A model generated the notes under the pieces. The model searched no databases and was not told where the DNA came from. It worked only from the letters and a program-made list of their open reading frames with translations. Positions 36,926-45,232 of a DNA stretch of 64,000 nucleotides are shown piece after piece. Origin of the DNA: Streptomyces sp. NBC_01471 (GTDB taxonomy: Bacteria; Actinomycetota; Actinomycetes; Streptomycetales; Streptomycetaceae). Both the position numbers and the translations under genes were made by a program. Within the stretch, counting starts at the first letter, position 1. Each line of letters starts with the position of its first letter. The stretch is from the NCBI RefSeq assembly GCF_041438865.1, contig NZ_CP109450.1:620001-684000 (forward strand), read 5' to 3'.

Positions 36926-38640
36926 CGGTCGCCGGCGCGGATGATGCCGAGGGCGACGGTGTCGTCCCCTGCCGGGACGCGTGGCGCCGCCGGGAACGGT
37001 GCCGGTGCCGGAAGCTGCGGCGCCGCGCCCGGCGGCGCGGGTCTGCCCGATGCCCGGCCGCCTCCGCCCCGGTGGCCGGACTTGGCGGCGGTACGGCGAC
37101 CCGGCCTGCGGGCGGCCGAGTGGGTGACGGCGCCCAGTACGGTGCCGCCCGCGCCGGTGATCAGTTCCCGGATGCGGACGAGGTCGGCCCGGTGCACGGC
37201 ACGCGGGTCACAGACGATCAGCACCCCGTCCACCCGGTCGACCAGGGCCAGCGCGTCGGCGTAGGCGAGGACGGGCGGAGCGAGCACGACGACCGTCGCG
37301 TTCGGCGAGTCGGCCTCCTCGATCAGCCGGGTGATCCGGGCCGATGTGAGGGCGCGCGCCACATTCCGTACGCGCTCACCGGGGATCAGGTCGAAGGCCC
37401 CCGACTCGCCCGCGTCGACCTGGAGTTGCCGGGGTCCGGGCCAGCCGGATTCGTCGAAGTCGGGCGGCAGGCTCCAGCCCGGGCGGCTGGGCGCGTTGGC
37501 GCGCAGCCGGGCGGTGAGCGACGGTGTGCGCAGGTCGGCCTCGACGAGCAGTACGTCCTTGCCGGTCTCGGCGAACGACGCCGCCAGATTGGATGCCACG
37601 GCCGCCGCCGCTTCGCTGTTGCCGCCGCGCGGGGCCGCGACCAGCAGCCGGCGGCGGTCGGCGAACCGCTGGTCGTAGGCGAGCCGGAAGGCGACGGAGC
37701 GGTACTCCTCGGCGAGGCGGGAGTCCGACTGGTCCACGGCGAGCAGCGGGCCGCCGTCGGCGACGCGCGGCAGGGTGCCGAGTACGGGGGCCCGCACCGC
37801 GCGGGCGACGTCGCCGGACGAGCGGGGTGACGGGTCGAAGACCAGCCGCACCCAGGCGGCGAGCAGTCCGAGCGCGATGCCGACGGCGCCGCCGACGCCG
37901 AGCGAGACGATCAGTCCGAGACCGCTGGAGGCGGTCGGCGGCACGGCCTTGACGATGACGGTGCCGGCCGTCATGTCGAGCGCCTTGAGGCTGGCTATCT
38001 GGCTGTTGAGCGTGCCGACCTTGCTGAGCAGGTCGTCGTTGCGGGCCCGTGAGGAGTCCGGGGCGCCGCTGCCCTCGACCGCCAGCTGCTTGGCCAGGTC
38101 GTTCTGTTCCTTGGCGATCGGGTTCAGCTGGTTCTGTGACTTCTTGACCATGCTGTCCCGGAGCTCGCCCCACTGCTTCTTCCGCAGATCGAGGTATGCC
38201 TTCGTCACCGCGTTGGCACGGCGGGCCGCCTCCTCGGGCGAGGTCGTCGTGTAGGTGAAGTGGAGCACCATCGTCTGCGGCGGGTTGGTGACCTGGAGCC
38301 CGCGCTGGAAGGCGGCCAGACGGCTGTCGGGCAGGCCCAGGGCCTGGACGGCGACCTCGGCGACACTGCTGCTGACCGCGGTCTGCCGCTCGGTGCCCAT
38401 GTTGATGGTCTTGTCCACCGAAAGGGCCGGGTTGAAGGGGTCGTTGGTGGGGGCGCGCAGCCGGATGTCGCTGGCCGCCGCGTAGCTCTCGGCGGAGGTG
38501 ACCCCGAGCCAGGCACCGCCGAGCAGGCCGATCCCGATTCCCAGGCCGATGAGACGGCGGTAGCGCAGCAGTTGCCGGAACTGGTCCCTCAGCAGGTCCG
38601 GTTCGTCGTCCCTCGCCGCGGAAGCGTGCGTGTCCGTCAC
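36922..38640 (-). CDS. Wzz-type chain-length/BY-kinase-like protein with degenerate Walker motifs
   Basis: 572 residues from GTG 38640, with TTGGGGGGT upstream. A cytoplasmic N-terminus leads to TM1 (LIGLGIGIGLLGGAWLGVTS, ~30-50), a ~170-residue extracytoplasmic helical region, then TM2 (LGLIVSLGVGGAVGIALGLL, ~240-260). The cytoplasmic P-loop domain follows, but Walker A reads APRGGNSEAAAA instead of the GKS/T form, Walker A' is LLVEADLRTP (Glu for the usual Asp), and Walker B is VVVLAPPVLAYADA (Ala for Asp). A Pro/Gly/Arg-rich tail replaces the tyrosine cluster. It is probably a chain-length regulator without kinase activity. It is coupled by 4-bp overlaps on both sides. Confidence 0.87.
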   Translation of the reverse strand: MTDTHASAARDDEPDLLRDQFRQLLRYRRLIGLGIGIGLLGGAWLGVTSAESYAAASDIRLRAPTNDPFNPALSVDKTINMGTERQTAVSSSVAEVAVQALGLPDSRLAAFQRGLQVTNPPQTMVLHFTYTTTSPEEAARRANAVTKAYLDLRKKQWGELRDSMVKKSQNQLNPIAKEQNDLAKQLAVEGSGAPDSSRARNDDLLSKVGTLNSQIASLKALDMTAGTVIVKAVPPTASSGLGLIVSLGVGGAVGIALGLLAAWVRLVFDPSPRSSGDVARAVRAPVLGTLPRVADGGPLLAVDQSDSRLAEEYRSVAFRLAYDQRFADRRRLLVAAPRGGNSEAAAAVASNLAASFAETGKDVLLVEADLRTPSLTARLRANAPSRPGWSLPPDFDESGWPGPRQLQVDAGESGAFDLIPGERVRNVARALTSARITRLIEEADSPNATVVVLAPPVLAYADALALVDRVDGVLIVCDPRAVHRADLVRIRELITGAGGTVLGAVTHSAARRPGRRTAAKSGHRGGGGRASGRPAPPGAAPQLPAPAPFPAAPRVPAGDDTVALGIIRAGDR

Positions 38641-39896
38641 GTGTGTGGACCCCCCAAGGCCTCTTCGATCAGTGCGTCGATCCGCGCCAGTCCCTCGTCC
38701 CTCGACAAGTGGGACGCCACATGACGCGGCCCCTCAGCCCCCAGAGCATCGGCGGTCACCGGATCTCCGGCGAGTCTACGCACCGCGGCCAGCAGGGCGT
38801 CCGGATCCTCCGGGGAAACGAGCACCCCGGCCCCCGACCGGAGCACTTCCTGTGCGGTGCCGCCCTCGGCGGCGACGGAGGCCACCACCGGTCGCCCGGA
38901 GGCGAAGTACGAGGTCAGCTTGGAGGGGACGCTCATGTCGAGCACCGAAGCCCGCTGGGTGACCGCCAGGACGTCCGCCGCCGCGAGAATGTCCGGGAAT
39001 TCACCGTCATCGGCGGGCGGCAGGAACACCAGATTGGGTACGTCGGCGGCGAGCGCGGCCAGCGTCCCGCGCTGGTTGCCGTCGCCCATCAGCACCACGC
39101 GCAGGGCCGGATCGCGTCTGGCCGCCTCGACCAGGACGTCGAGCCCCTGTTTGAGTCCCATGTTCCCGGAGTGCAGGACGACGGTGTCGCCCTCGCGCCA
39201 GCCGAGCCGGGCCCGGCTCTCCGCACGCGGGCGCGAAGGGCCCGGTATGTGGTTCCAGTTGGGCACCAGCCGGATCCGCCCGGGATCGACGCCCATGGCC
39301 CGTACCTTCTCGACGAAGGTCTCGTGGATCACGCCCACCAGGGTGGCGCGGCGCAGGGCGTACGACTCGGCGCGCTCGGCCAGAGCGGCGGCGCGGTCCC
39401 CGCCGCGTATCCCGCTCTGCGCCGCCGCGGCGCCCATCAGGTCCTGCACCACGGGGACGTACGGCGCTTTCCAGCGGGCCGCGAGCCGGGCCCCGAGCAC
39501 ACCGCCCGCGAGGCTCGGCATCTGGGCGAGTACGGCGTCCGGGCGCCCGGTCCGGGGTGGCGCGGCCAGGCCGTGCAGCAGGATCGTGGCCTCGAAGAGC
39601 GCCCGCCGGACGGCGGTCTGCCGGGGCGGCACGGTGTGCCTCCGGCGGTGCACCCGTACCCCTTCGCGGTCCTCGGACCGGCGCCAGACACCGGCGTACG
39701 CCGGGTCCGTCGACCAGGACGGGTAGTGCGGCATCCCGGTGAGCACATGGGTCTCGTGGCCGTCTCGTGCCCAGTGCTCGGCTATCTGTGTCGCATACGG
39801 CCCGATGCCCGCGTGCTCCGGCGCGTAGTTGGTGGAAACCAGCAGCAGCCGGCGCCGGTTCACGGCCGGTTCATCATTGCGTCGCGTCTGTGTCAC
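38637..39896 (-). CDS. Glycosyltransferase family 4 (WcaI-like)
   Basis: 419 residues from GTG 39896, with GGGGGAAGGGA upstream; the longer reading to 39935 lacks a ribosome-binding site. The GT-B enzyme begins LLLVSTNYAPEHAGIGPYAT, and THVLTGMPHYPSWSTDPAYA is a WcaI-type signature. The donor domain has VVLHSGNMGLKQGLDVLVEA, VLMGDGNQRGTLAALAADV and VPSKLTSYFASGRPVVASVA. It probably adds fucose, mannose or a related sugar to the repeat unit; WcaI-type enzymes act in colanic acid synthesis. First gene of the coupled minus-strand operon with Wzz and flippase. Confidence 0.92.
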   Translation of the reverse strand: MTQTRRNDEPAVNRRRLLLVSTNYAPEHAGIGPYATQIAEHWARDGHETHVLTGMPHYPSWSTDPAYAGVWRRSEDREGVRVHRRRHTVPPRQTAVRRALFEATILLHGLAAPPRTGRPDAVLAQMPSLAGGVLGARLAARWKAPYVPVVQDLMGAAAAQSGIRGGDRAAALAERAESYALRRATLVGVIHETFVEKVRAMGVDPGRIRLVPNWNHIPGPSRPRAESRARLGWREGDTVVLHSGNMGLKQGLDVLVEAARRDPALRVVLMGDGNQRGTLAALAADVPNLVFLPPADDGEFPDILAAADVLAVTQRASVLDMSVPSKLTSYFASGRPVVASVAAEGGTAQEVLRSGAGVLVSPEDPDALLAAVRRLAGDPVTADALGAEGPRHVASHLSRDEGLARIDALIEEALGGPHT

Positions 39897-39989
39897 GCGG
39901 CGGTCCCTTCCCCCAGAGGCGAACCCATTGGTCACCCCGATCGTTCACTCATCCTGAACGGAATGTGCACGCTATCGTCAGTACCTTCC

Positions 39990-40009
39990 ACCACACCGGG
40001 GGGTGTGGT
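39990..40009. promoter_or_regulatory. Inverted repeat before the cytidylyltransferase gene
   Basis: Perfect 8-bp arms ACCACACC and GGTGTGGT around GGGG, 19 bp before the start codon and directly followed by the G6 tract (40015-40020). It lies in the 131-bp gap between divergent glycosyltransferase and cytidylyltransferase genes. Operator or leader hairpin. Confidence 0.55.
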
Positions 40010-40027
40010 TCCCTGGGGGGTTCAGTC

Positions 40028-40513
40028 ATGACGGCAGGCAAACCGTACCGGGTCGGTTACGCACCCGGCGCTTACGATCTCTTCCACATCGGTCACCTCA
40101 ACATCCTTCGTCACGCGCGCAGTCAGTGCGACTACCTGGTCGCCGGCGTGGTCTCCGACGAGATGGCCGAGCGGGCCAAGGGGCGCCGCCCGATGATCCC
40201 GCTCGTGGAGCGGCTGGAGATCGTCCGCAGTGTCAGATACGTGGACGCGGCGTTCGTGGAGACCGTCGCGGACAAGGTCGAGACCTGGAGACAGGTGCGC
40301 TTCGACGTCCTGTTCAAGGGCGACGACTGGCGGGGCACCGCGAAGGGCGAGAAGCTGGAGCGGGATTTCGCCGCGGTGGGCGTCGAGATCGTCTACTTCC
40401 CGTACACGGTGCACACGTCGAGTACGCAGTTGCGCCGCGCCCTCGACGTACTGGCCCAGCCGGAACCGCAGTTCAGCGCTGAACTGCGCTCAGTTCCCGG
40501 AACCACTTCGTGA
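40028..40513 (+). CDS. Cytidylyltransferase (glycerol-3-phosphate cytidylyltransferase/TagD-like)
   Basis: 161 residues from ATG 40028, with CCTGGGGGG upstream. The nucleotidyltransferase signature YAPGAYDLFHIGHLNILRHA contains the HxGH motif. KGRRPMIPLVERLEIVRSV, FDVLFKGDDWRGT and the closing SSTQLRR box fit the TagD/PCT family, which joins CTP to an alcohol phosphate. It is about 30 residues longer than classic TagD. It converges with, and overlaps by 41 bp, a CDP-alcohol phosphotransferase gene, the natural consumer of its product. Confidence 0.88.
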   Translation: MTAGKPYRVGYAPGAYDLFHIGHLNILRHARSQCDYLVAGVVSDEMAERAKGRRPMIPLVERLEIVRSVRYVDAAFVETVADKVETWRQVRFDVLFKGDDWRGTAKGEKLERDFAAVGVEIVYFPYTVHTSSTQLRRALDVLAQPEPQFSAELRSVPGTTS

Positions 40514-41195
40514 GGAAGGCGGCCAGGAACAGCGCACTGGCCGCACCGAGCACCGTATAGGCCCAGCGGAAGCCCGCCCCGGCGCCGAGCAGCAGGAACA
40601 CCAGGCAGAAGATCCCGTGGTCGACGGGGAGCAGCGCGACCGCGCGCAGCCGCGACGGCGCCGCGGCCGGGCTCCCGGGGGCCGGCCCGGGGGTGAGCTT
40701 CTCGGTGAGCAGTCCGCCGAAGAAAGTGACGACGGCGGCGAACTGGAAGCCGAGCGGCACCAGCAGCCAGACGTCGTCGGTCACCCCGAAGTGGCCGGGG
40801 TGACGGAAGAAGGCGATGAGCACGGCGGAGTGCAGCGCGGTGATCTTGGCGCAGTCCACGACGTGGTCCAGCCACTCCCCCGCCGCACTGCCGCCGCCGC
40901 GCAGCCGGGCCAGCTGCCCGTCGGCCGAGTCGAAGGCGAACCCCACGGCGAGACCGGCCCACACGGCGACGCCCCGGCCCCAGGAGGGATCACCCAGCGC
41001 CACCCCTGCGACAGCGGCGAAGCTGAACACCGCGCTCACCAGGGTCACCTGATTGGGACTCAGCCCCAGAGCGTGTGATCCGGCGGCCAGGTAGCGGCCC
41101 ACCGGGCGGTTCACATAGCGGGAGTAGAGCGACACTCCCTTGGCGGACTTCTGCGCCGTCCGCAGTTCGAGCAGCGCGGTACCCACGGATCCCAT
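40473..41195 (-). CDS. CDP-alcohol phosphatidyltransferase family membrane enzyme
   Basis: 240 residues with a G7 tract just before the ATG. The family active-site motif is complete: DSADGQLARLRGGGSAAG, then EWLDHVVD, giving the D-x2-DG-x2-AR-x8-G-x3-D-x3-D pattern that binds two metal ions. Six hydrophobic segments surround it. It would transfer a phospho-alcohol from a CDP-alcohol to an acceptor at the membrane. Paired with the cytidylyltransferase opposite, it may attach glycerol-phosphate or another polyol phosphate to a lipid or glycan. The acceptor is unknown. Confidence 0.9.
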   Translation of the reverse strand: MGSVGTALLELRTAQKSAKGVSLYSRYVNRPVGRYLAAGSHALGLSPNQVTLVSAVFSFAAVAGVALGDPSWGRGVAVWAGLAVGFAFDSADGQLARLRGGGSAAGEWLDHVVDCAKITALHSAVLIAFFRHPGHFGVTDDVWLLVPLGFQFAAVVTFFGGLLTEKLTPGPAPGSPAAAPSRLRAVALLPVDHGIFCLVFLLLGAGAGFRWAYTVLGAASALFLAAFLTKWFRELSAVQR

Positions 41196-41212
41196 GGCCC
41201 CCCCAGGTCATC

Positions 41213-41231
41213 TGTGCACAAAGTGTGAACA
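41213..41231. promoter_or_regulatory. TGTGCACA-AAG-TGTGAACA double site
   Basis: Two related 8-mers with 11-bp spacing (one helical turn), 18 bp upstream of the CDP-alcohol phosphotransferase ATG. TGTGCACA is itself palindromic. Probable promoter-proximal protein-binding site; the regulator is unknown. Confidence 0.5.
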
Positions 41232-41269
41232 TCATCGCAGGTGTGCGGCCACCTTCAAGACCACCCGGC

Positions 41270-43306
41270 TCATGGCAGGGTCAGTTGTCCGTCGAGGGCA
41301 CGGGCGAGGCCCGGAGCGGTCCGTACCGAGGCACCCCGGACGAAGGCCTCGCCGTACGCCTCGTCCCCGATGGCCGCCCGGGCGCTGCGCTCGCACTCCT
41401 CGCGTACGGGTCCCAGCTCGGGTGTGCCGCGCTGCGGGTGGCCGACCGTGCGCCAGTAGGCCTGGCTCGTCCCGTAGACCAGGGCGGCCCGTTCGCCGTC
41501 CCCTTGCGCCGCCAGGGCGGCCGCGAGGACGTCCAGGCCCAGGGCGATCCCGAAGGCGTCACCGATGTGCCGCTTGCCCATGAGCATCGACCGCGCATGG
41601 GCCGCCGCGTCGCCGGGCCGGTCCTGGAAGAGCGCGATCAGCGCGAGCTGGTACTCGGTGTAGGAGCGGGTCCACCAGTCGCCGGTCTCCCGGCACGCCT
41701 CCCTCAACTCGACGGCGAGAGCGTGCGCCTCGGTGAGCAGGCCGAGTCCGGTGAGCGCGAACACCTCGACGAGCCGGCACTTGCGGCGGGACGCCGAGTC
41801 CTGCCGCATGTCCGGGGAGCCCGGCAGGCGGACGGCCACGGTGTGCGCGGCCAGCGGCCGGCCGGCCATGAGGTGGCTGAGGCCGAGGAGGTACGCGGCG
41901 GCGAGGGACTCCTCCGCGTCGTCCCCCAGCCGCGCCTCCGCGTCGCACTGGAGCCCCAGGTCGTGTGCCAGGTCGTGCTCGCCCTGGAGCAGCGCGTTCA
42001 CACCGAGCACCCACTGCGCCCGGCTCCGGGCCGGCCCCCGCACCGGGTGGAGGGCCAGGGCGCGTTCCACGAAGCCGCGCAGCTCGTGCAGGTGGCCGCA
42101 GCAGCTCCAGTAGAAGCCGACCAGGCCGACCAGTTCGAGCGCACGTCCGGGGTCGCTGACCAGCAGCCGGTCCAGCGCGGTACAGATGTCGATGTGTACA
42201 TCGGCCACCCGCCGGTACCACTCGCTCTGTTCCGGGCTCCGCCAGCCGGCGTCGGCGGCGCGTGCGAGGTCCAGGCAGTACCCGGCGTGCCGCTCGGCCA
42301 GTTCCTCACCCTCACCCAGTTCGGCGATCCACATCCGGCCGTACTCCCGCACGGTGTCGAGCATGCGGTGCCGGGTGCCGTCCCAGCCGACGACGGACTT
42401 CTCGATGAGCCCGCACAGCGCACGGCCGACGTCCGCCGGAGAGAGCGGCCCACCGGAGCAGACCGCACGCGCCGACTCCGCGTCGAAGGGGCCGCGGAAG
42501 ACGGACAGCCGTGCCCAGAGGAGCCGTTCGAGCGGTTCGCACAGTTCGTGGCTCCAGCCGATGGCGGTCCGCAGGGTCTGGTGCCGCAGCGCCCCCGCCC
42601 GGTCGCTCAGCACCAGGGTCTCGAAGCGGGAGCTCAGCTTGTCGGCCACCTCCTCCACCGAGCTGTCCCGCAGCTGCGCGACGGCGAGTTCAAGCGCCAG
42701 CGGAATCCCTTCGAGCTGCCGGCAGATACCGGCGGCCGCGGCGGCGACGCTCGGATCCGCCAGCGAGAGGCCGGGTACGGCACGCTCGGCCCGCTCGGTG
42801 AAGAGCGCGAGCGCCGCCCGGCCGGTCTCGACGGGCAGCGGTTCGATCTCGACCACGCACTCGCCGCCGACCCCCAGTGCCTGCCTGCTGGTCGCCAGCA
42901 CCGTGAGACCGGGGGCCGCCATGAGGAGATCACCCACCAGGCTGCGGCACGGCTCGACCAGGTGCTCGCAGGAGTCGAGCACCAGCAGTCCCTCCTTGTC
43001 GGCGAGCCATTCGCAGAGCGCGTCCGCCTGGCTGCGCGTCGTGTGGTCGGAGAGGCCGACGGCGTCGCAGACCGTGGGCAGCAGCAGCTGTTCGCCGGAG
43101 ATCGGCGAGAGGTCCGCCCACCATGCTCCGTCCGGGCAGTCCGGTGCCGCACGGCCCGCCGCACGGAGCGCGACGCGGGTCTTGCCCACCCCGCCGATCC
43201 CGGTCAGCGTGATCATCCGGTGCCCCGCGAGAGCGTTCCGCAGACGGCCCAACTCGTTCTTTCGTCCCACGAGACTCGTGGTCTCGCGGGGAAGGTAGCC
43301 CGACAC
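41270..43306 (-). CDS. STAND-type ATPase (AfsR/NB-ARC-like core with TPR region), no DNA-binding domain
   Basis: 678 residues from GTG 43306 (the frame stays open upstream, but without a convincing start). It opens SGYLPRETTSLVGRKNELGR, the usual entry to the NB-ARC module of AfsR-like regulators. Walker A is TGIGGVGKTRVALRA (residues ~37-50), Walker B is GLLVLDSCEHLVEPC, the sensor is LATSRQALG, and the GxP motif is GIPLALELAVAQLRD. Residues ~300-678 are TPR-like helices. Neither an N-terminal SARP domain nor a C-terminal LuxR helix-turn-helix is visible, so it may act through partner binding. It lies at the border of the polysaccharide locus. Confidence 0.85.
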   Translation of the reverse strand: MSGYLPRETTSLVGRKNELGRLRNALAGHRMITLTGIGGVGKTRVALRAAGRAAPDCPDGAWWADLSPISGEQLLLPTVCDAVGLSDHTTRSQADALCEWLADKEGLLVLDSCEHLVEPCRSLVGDLLMAAPGLTVLATSRQALGVGGECVVEIEPLPVETGRAALALFTERAERAVPGLSLADPSVAAAAAGICRQLEGIPLALELAVAQLRDSSVEEVADKLSSRFETLVLSDRAGALRHQTLRTAIGWSHELCEPLERLLWARLSVFRGPFDAESARAVCSGGPLSPADVGRALCGLIEKSVVGWDGTRHRMLDTVREYGRMWIAELGEGEELAERHAGYCLDLARAADAGWRSPEQSEWYRRVADVHIDICTALDRLLVSDPGRALELVGLVGFYWSCCGHLHELRGFVERALALHPVRGPARSRAQWVLGVNALLQGEHDLAHDLGLQCDAEARLGDDAEESLAAAYLLGLSHLMAGRPLAAHTVAVRLPGSPDMRQDSASRRKCRLVEVFALTGLGLLTEAHALAVELREACRETGDWWTRSYTEYQLALIALFQDRPGDAAAHARSMLMGKRHIGDAFGIALGLDVLAAALAAQGDGERAALVYGTSQAYWRTVGHPQRGTPELGPVREECERSARAAIGDEAYGEAFVRGASVRTAPGLARALDGQLTLP

Positions 43307-43511
43307 CGGAACAGTCTCGCCTACTTCGCGCGCCGTCGGCGCCGCGGGGGCGGTCCTCCCTCGATGAGCGCGCGAACACCGTTCCGGGAAAGCGGCGTTG
43401 AGGCGCCGCCGCCGCACCGCGTCGGTGCTCGACAACGCCGGCGAAGTGACGGAAGTTGTGGTGAACGGTTCCGCCCGCCGGCGGCGCTCCGCTGCGCAGC
43501 CGTCCACCGAC

Positions 43512-43555
43512 CGCACCGCCGCACCGCACCGCACCGCACGACCGCACCAGCGCAC
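43512..43555. repeat. CGCAC-type short tandem repeats
   Basis: An irregular run of CGCAC/CGCACCG units in the 271-bp gap between the divergent STAND ATPase and SGNH hydrolase genes. The rest of that gap shows no other clear element. Confidence 0.7.
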
Positions 43556-43577
43556 AGCCAGGAGCCGGGAGCCCCCA

Positions 43578-44504
43578 GTGAACTCTGCACGCCGCACTGC
43601 CACTTGCCGCGGAGTACGCCGGCTGATCGGGGCCGTGTTCGCCACGGCGGCGTTCGCCGCGTCGGCCACGGCGGCCGGTCTCACGCCGGCGGCGGCCGAC
43701 AGCCGAGGCAGGGCGGGCGGCGCCCGCCCGGTGTATGTGGCCCTCGGTGACTCGATGGCCGCGGGCCCGTTCGTCCCGCGCGGCACGGGCCCCTTCGCCT
43801 GCGGACGCTCGACCCGCAACTACCCGCACCGGCTGGCCGCCCGGCTCGGGGCCGGGGTCTTCCGCGATGTCACCTGCAGCGGCGCCAGGACGGGGGACAT
43901 GACCGCACCTCAGCAGCTCTCCGTACTCGGCGTGGCCGCGGGCACCGTGCCGCCCCAGATCGACTCCCTGAGCCCCGGCACCACGCTGGTGACCCTCACC
44001 GTCGGCGGCAACGACGCCGGGCTGGTCGGCGTCGCGGCCGGCTGCGTGCGGCTCAGCCCGGTCGGCGGGCACTGCCGGGACACGTACGTCAGGGACGGGG
44101 TGGACGAGGAGGCGGCCCGTATCGACGGCCTGGGCCCGAAGCTCGGCGCCGTACTGGACGTCATCCACCGGCGCTCCCCCGTGGCCCGGGTACTGGTCAC
44201 CGGGTACGGCGACTACCTCAGGGCGGGCGGCTGCTGGCCGGCCGTACCGCTGCTCGGCAGCGACGCGGACTGGCTGCAGGACAGCATCGACCGGATGAAC
44301 CGGGTGATCGCCGCGGCATCCGCCGCGCACGGCGCCGCGTACGTCGACGTCCGCACCCCGAGCGAGGGTCACGACGCCTGTCGGGCACCCGGCGCCAAGT
44401 GGGTGGAGGGCTTCGTACCCACCGCGCCCGCGGCGCCGCTGCACCCCAACGCACAGGGCGAGCAGGCGTACGCGGATGTCATCCATGAGCGGACGGAGGG
44501 CTGA
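43578..44504 (+). CDS. Secreted SGNH/GDSL hydrolase (esterase/lipase)
   Basis: 308 residues from GTG 43578. The signal peptide includes LIGAVFATAAFAASATAAGL and ends near AAADS. SGNH blocks are all present: block I YVALGDSMAAGPF with the nucleophile Ser, block II with an oxyanion Gly near VTCSGARTGDMT, block III TVGGNDAGLVG, and block V LHPNAQGEQAYADV with the catalytic His. Cysteine pairs (FACGRS/DVTCSG, AGCVRL/GHCRDT, GGCWPA/HDACRAP) match the three disulfides of streptomycete extracellular SGNH lipases. It acts outside the cell on esters and could deacylate the O-acetylated polysaccharide or lipids. Confidence 0.9.
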   Translation: MNSARRTATCRGVRRLIGAVFATAAFAASATAAGLTPAAADSRGRAGGARPVYVALGDSMAAGPFVPRGTGPFACGRSTRNYPHRLAARLGAGVFRDVTCSGARTGDMTAPQQLSVLGVAAGTVPPQIDSLSPGTTLVTLTVGGNDAGLVGVAAGCVRLSPVGGHCRDTYVRDGVDEEAARIDGLGPKLGAVLDVIHRRSPVARVLVTGYGDYLRAGGCWPAVPLLGSDADWLQDSIDRMNRVIAAASAAHGAAYVDVRTPSEGHDACRAPGAKWVEGFVPTAPAAPLHPNAQGEQAYADVIHERTEG

Positions 44505-44620
44505 CCCGGGCGTGGTGGTCGCGAACAGCGGGGGCAGGGGCGCCGCGGCAGTCGGGCGGCCGCGGGACGCGATCCTGGGCCACTGGCTGTCACACAGGTC
44601 CATCGTCCATACTGCGCACC

Positions 44621-45232
44621 GTGGAACAGCACATAGGTCCGAAGAGCCCACCTCCCGTGCACGCCGCCGCCATCGATCCGGCGTACGTCCCCGGCCTGAT
44701 GCCGCCGCGTGCCGACGCGCCGGCCGCCGATTCGCCGGAACCCGCCGAAGGGGAAGCCCCGGGGCGTACGGAGGTGCCCGCCGACACTGCGGCGCCGGCC
44801 ACCGACGGGGGCAGGGACGGCGCGCCGGACGGCACACCTGCGACGGAGAGCGCTGCGGCATCTCCGGAGCCGGCGGAGACCGGCGCCGACACCACGGAGC
44901 AGGAGACCTCCGGACCGGGGGCCGCCGGGCACGAGGCCGGGGCCGGGGCCGGGGGCGATCCGTCCTTCGAGATCGCCGACCGCCGTTCGGCGATCATCGC
45001 GAACCGTGCGGGCATCGTGCTCCGGCTGGACGACCAGGAGGCCGAGTTCGACTGGAGCGAGATCGGCGCGGTCGAGTTCGAGACGTCCAGGTACGGGCGC
45101 CGCCTGACCGTCTTCGTCCACATGCCGAACCGCCACACCTACCAGGCCGATGTCACGGCGTCCGGCCGGGACGAGCTCAAGGACTGGTCGGCGCGGCTCG
45201 ATACTGTCCTGGACGTGTACTTCGAGGAGTGA
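44621..45232 (+). CDS. Conserved actinobacterial protein with disordered N-terminus and PH-like C-terminus
   Basis: 203 residues from GTG 44621. Residues 1-115 are Pro/Ala/Glu/Gly-rich and acidic, probably disordered. The last ~90 residues form a compact domain, SFEIADRRSAIIANRAGIVL, then LDDQEAEFDWSEIGAVEFET and FVHMPNRHTYQADVTA, a strand pattern like PH-like/bPH domains. It is cytoplasmic (no signal peptide). Function unknown. Confidence 0.75.
   Translation: MEQHIGPKSPPPVHAAAIDPAYVPGLMPPRADAPAADSPEPAEGEAPGRTEVPADTAAPATDGGRDGAPDGTPATESAAASPEPAETGADTTEQETSGPGAAGHEAGAGAGGDPSFEIADRRSAIIANRAGIVLRLDDQEAEFDWSEIGAVEFETSRYGRRLTVFVHMPNRHTYQADVTASGRDELKDWSARLDTVLDVYFEE

Noticed and set aside
41075..43750. 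An 891-codon plus-strand frame opposite the STAND ATPase
   Set aside because: The opposite strand carries intact Walker A, Walker B and GxP motifs; the plus-strand product has none.
43307..43819. N-terminal extension of the STAND ATPase to the upstream open frame limit
   Set aside because: The extension is Arg/Ala-rich, has no ribosome-binding site and runs into the divergent SGNH gene; GTG 43306 fits the family start.
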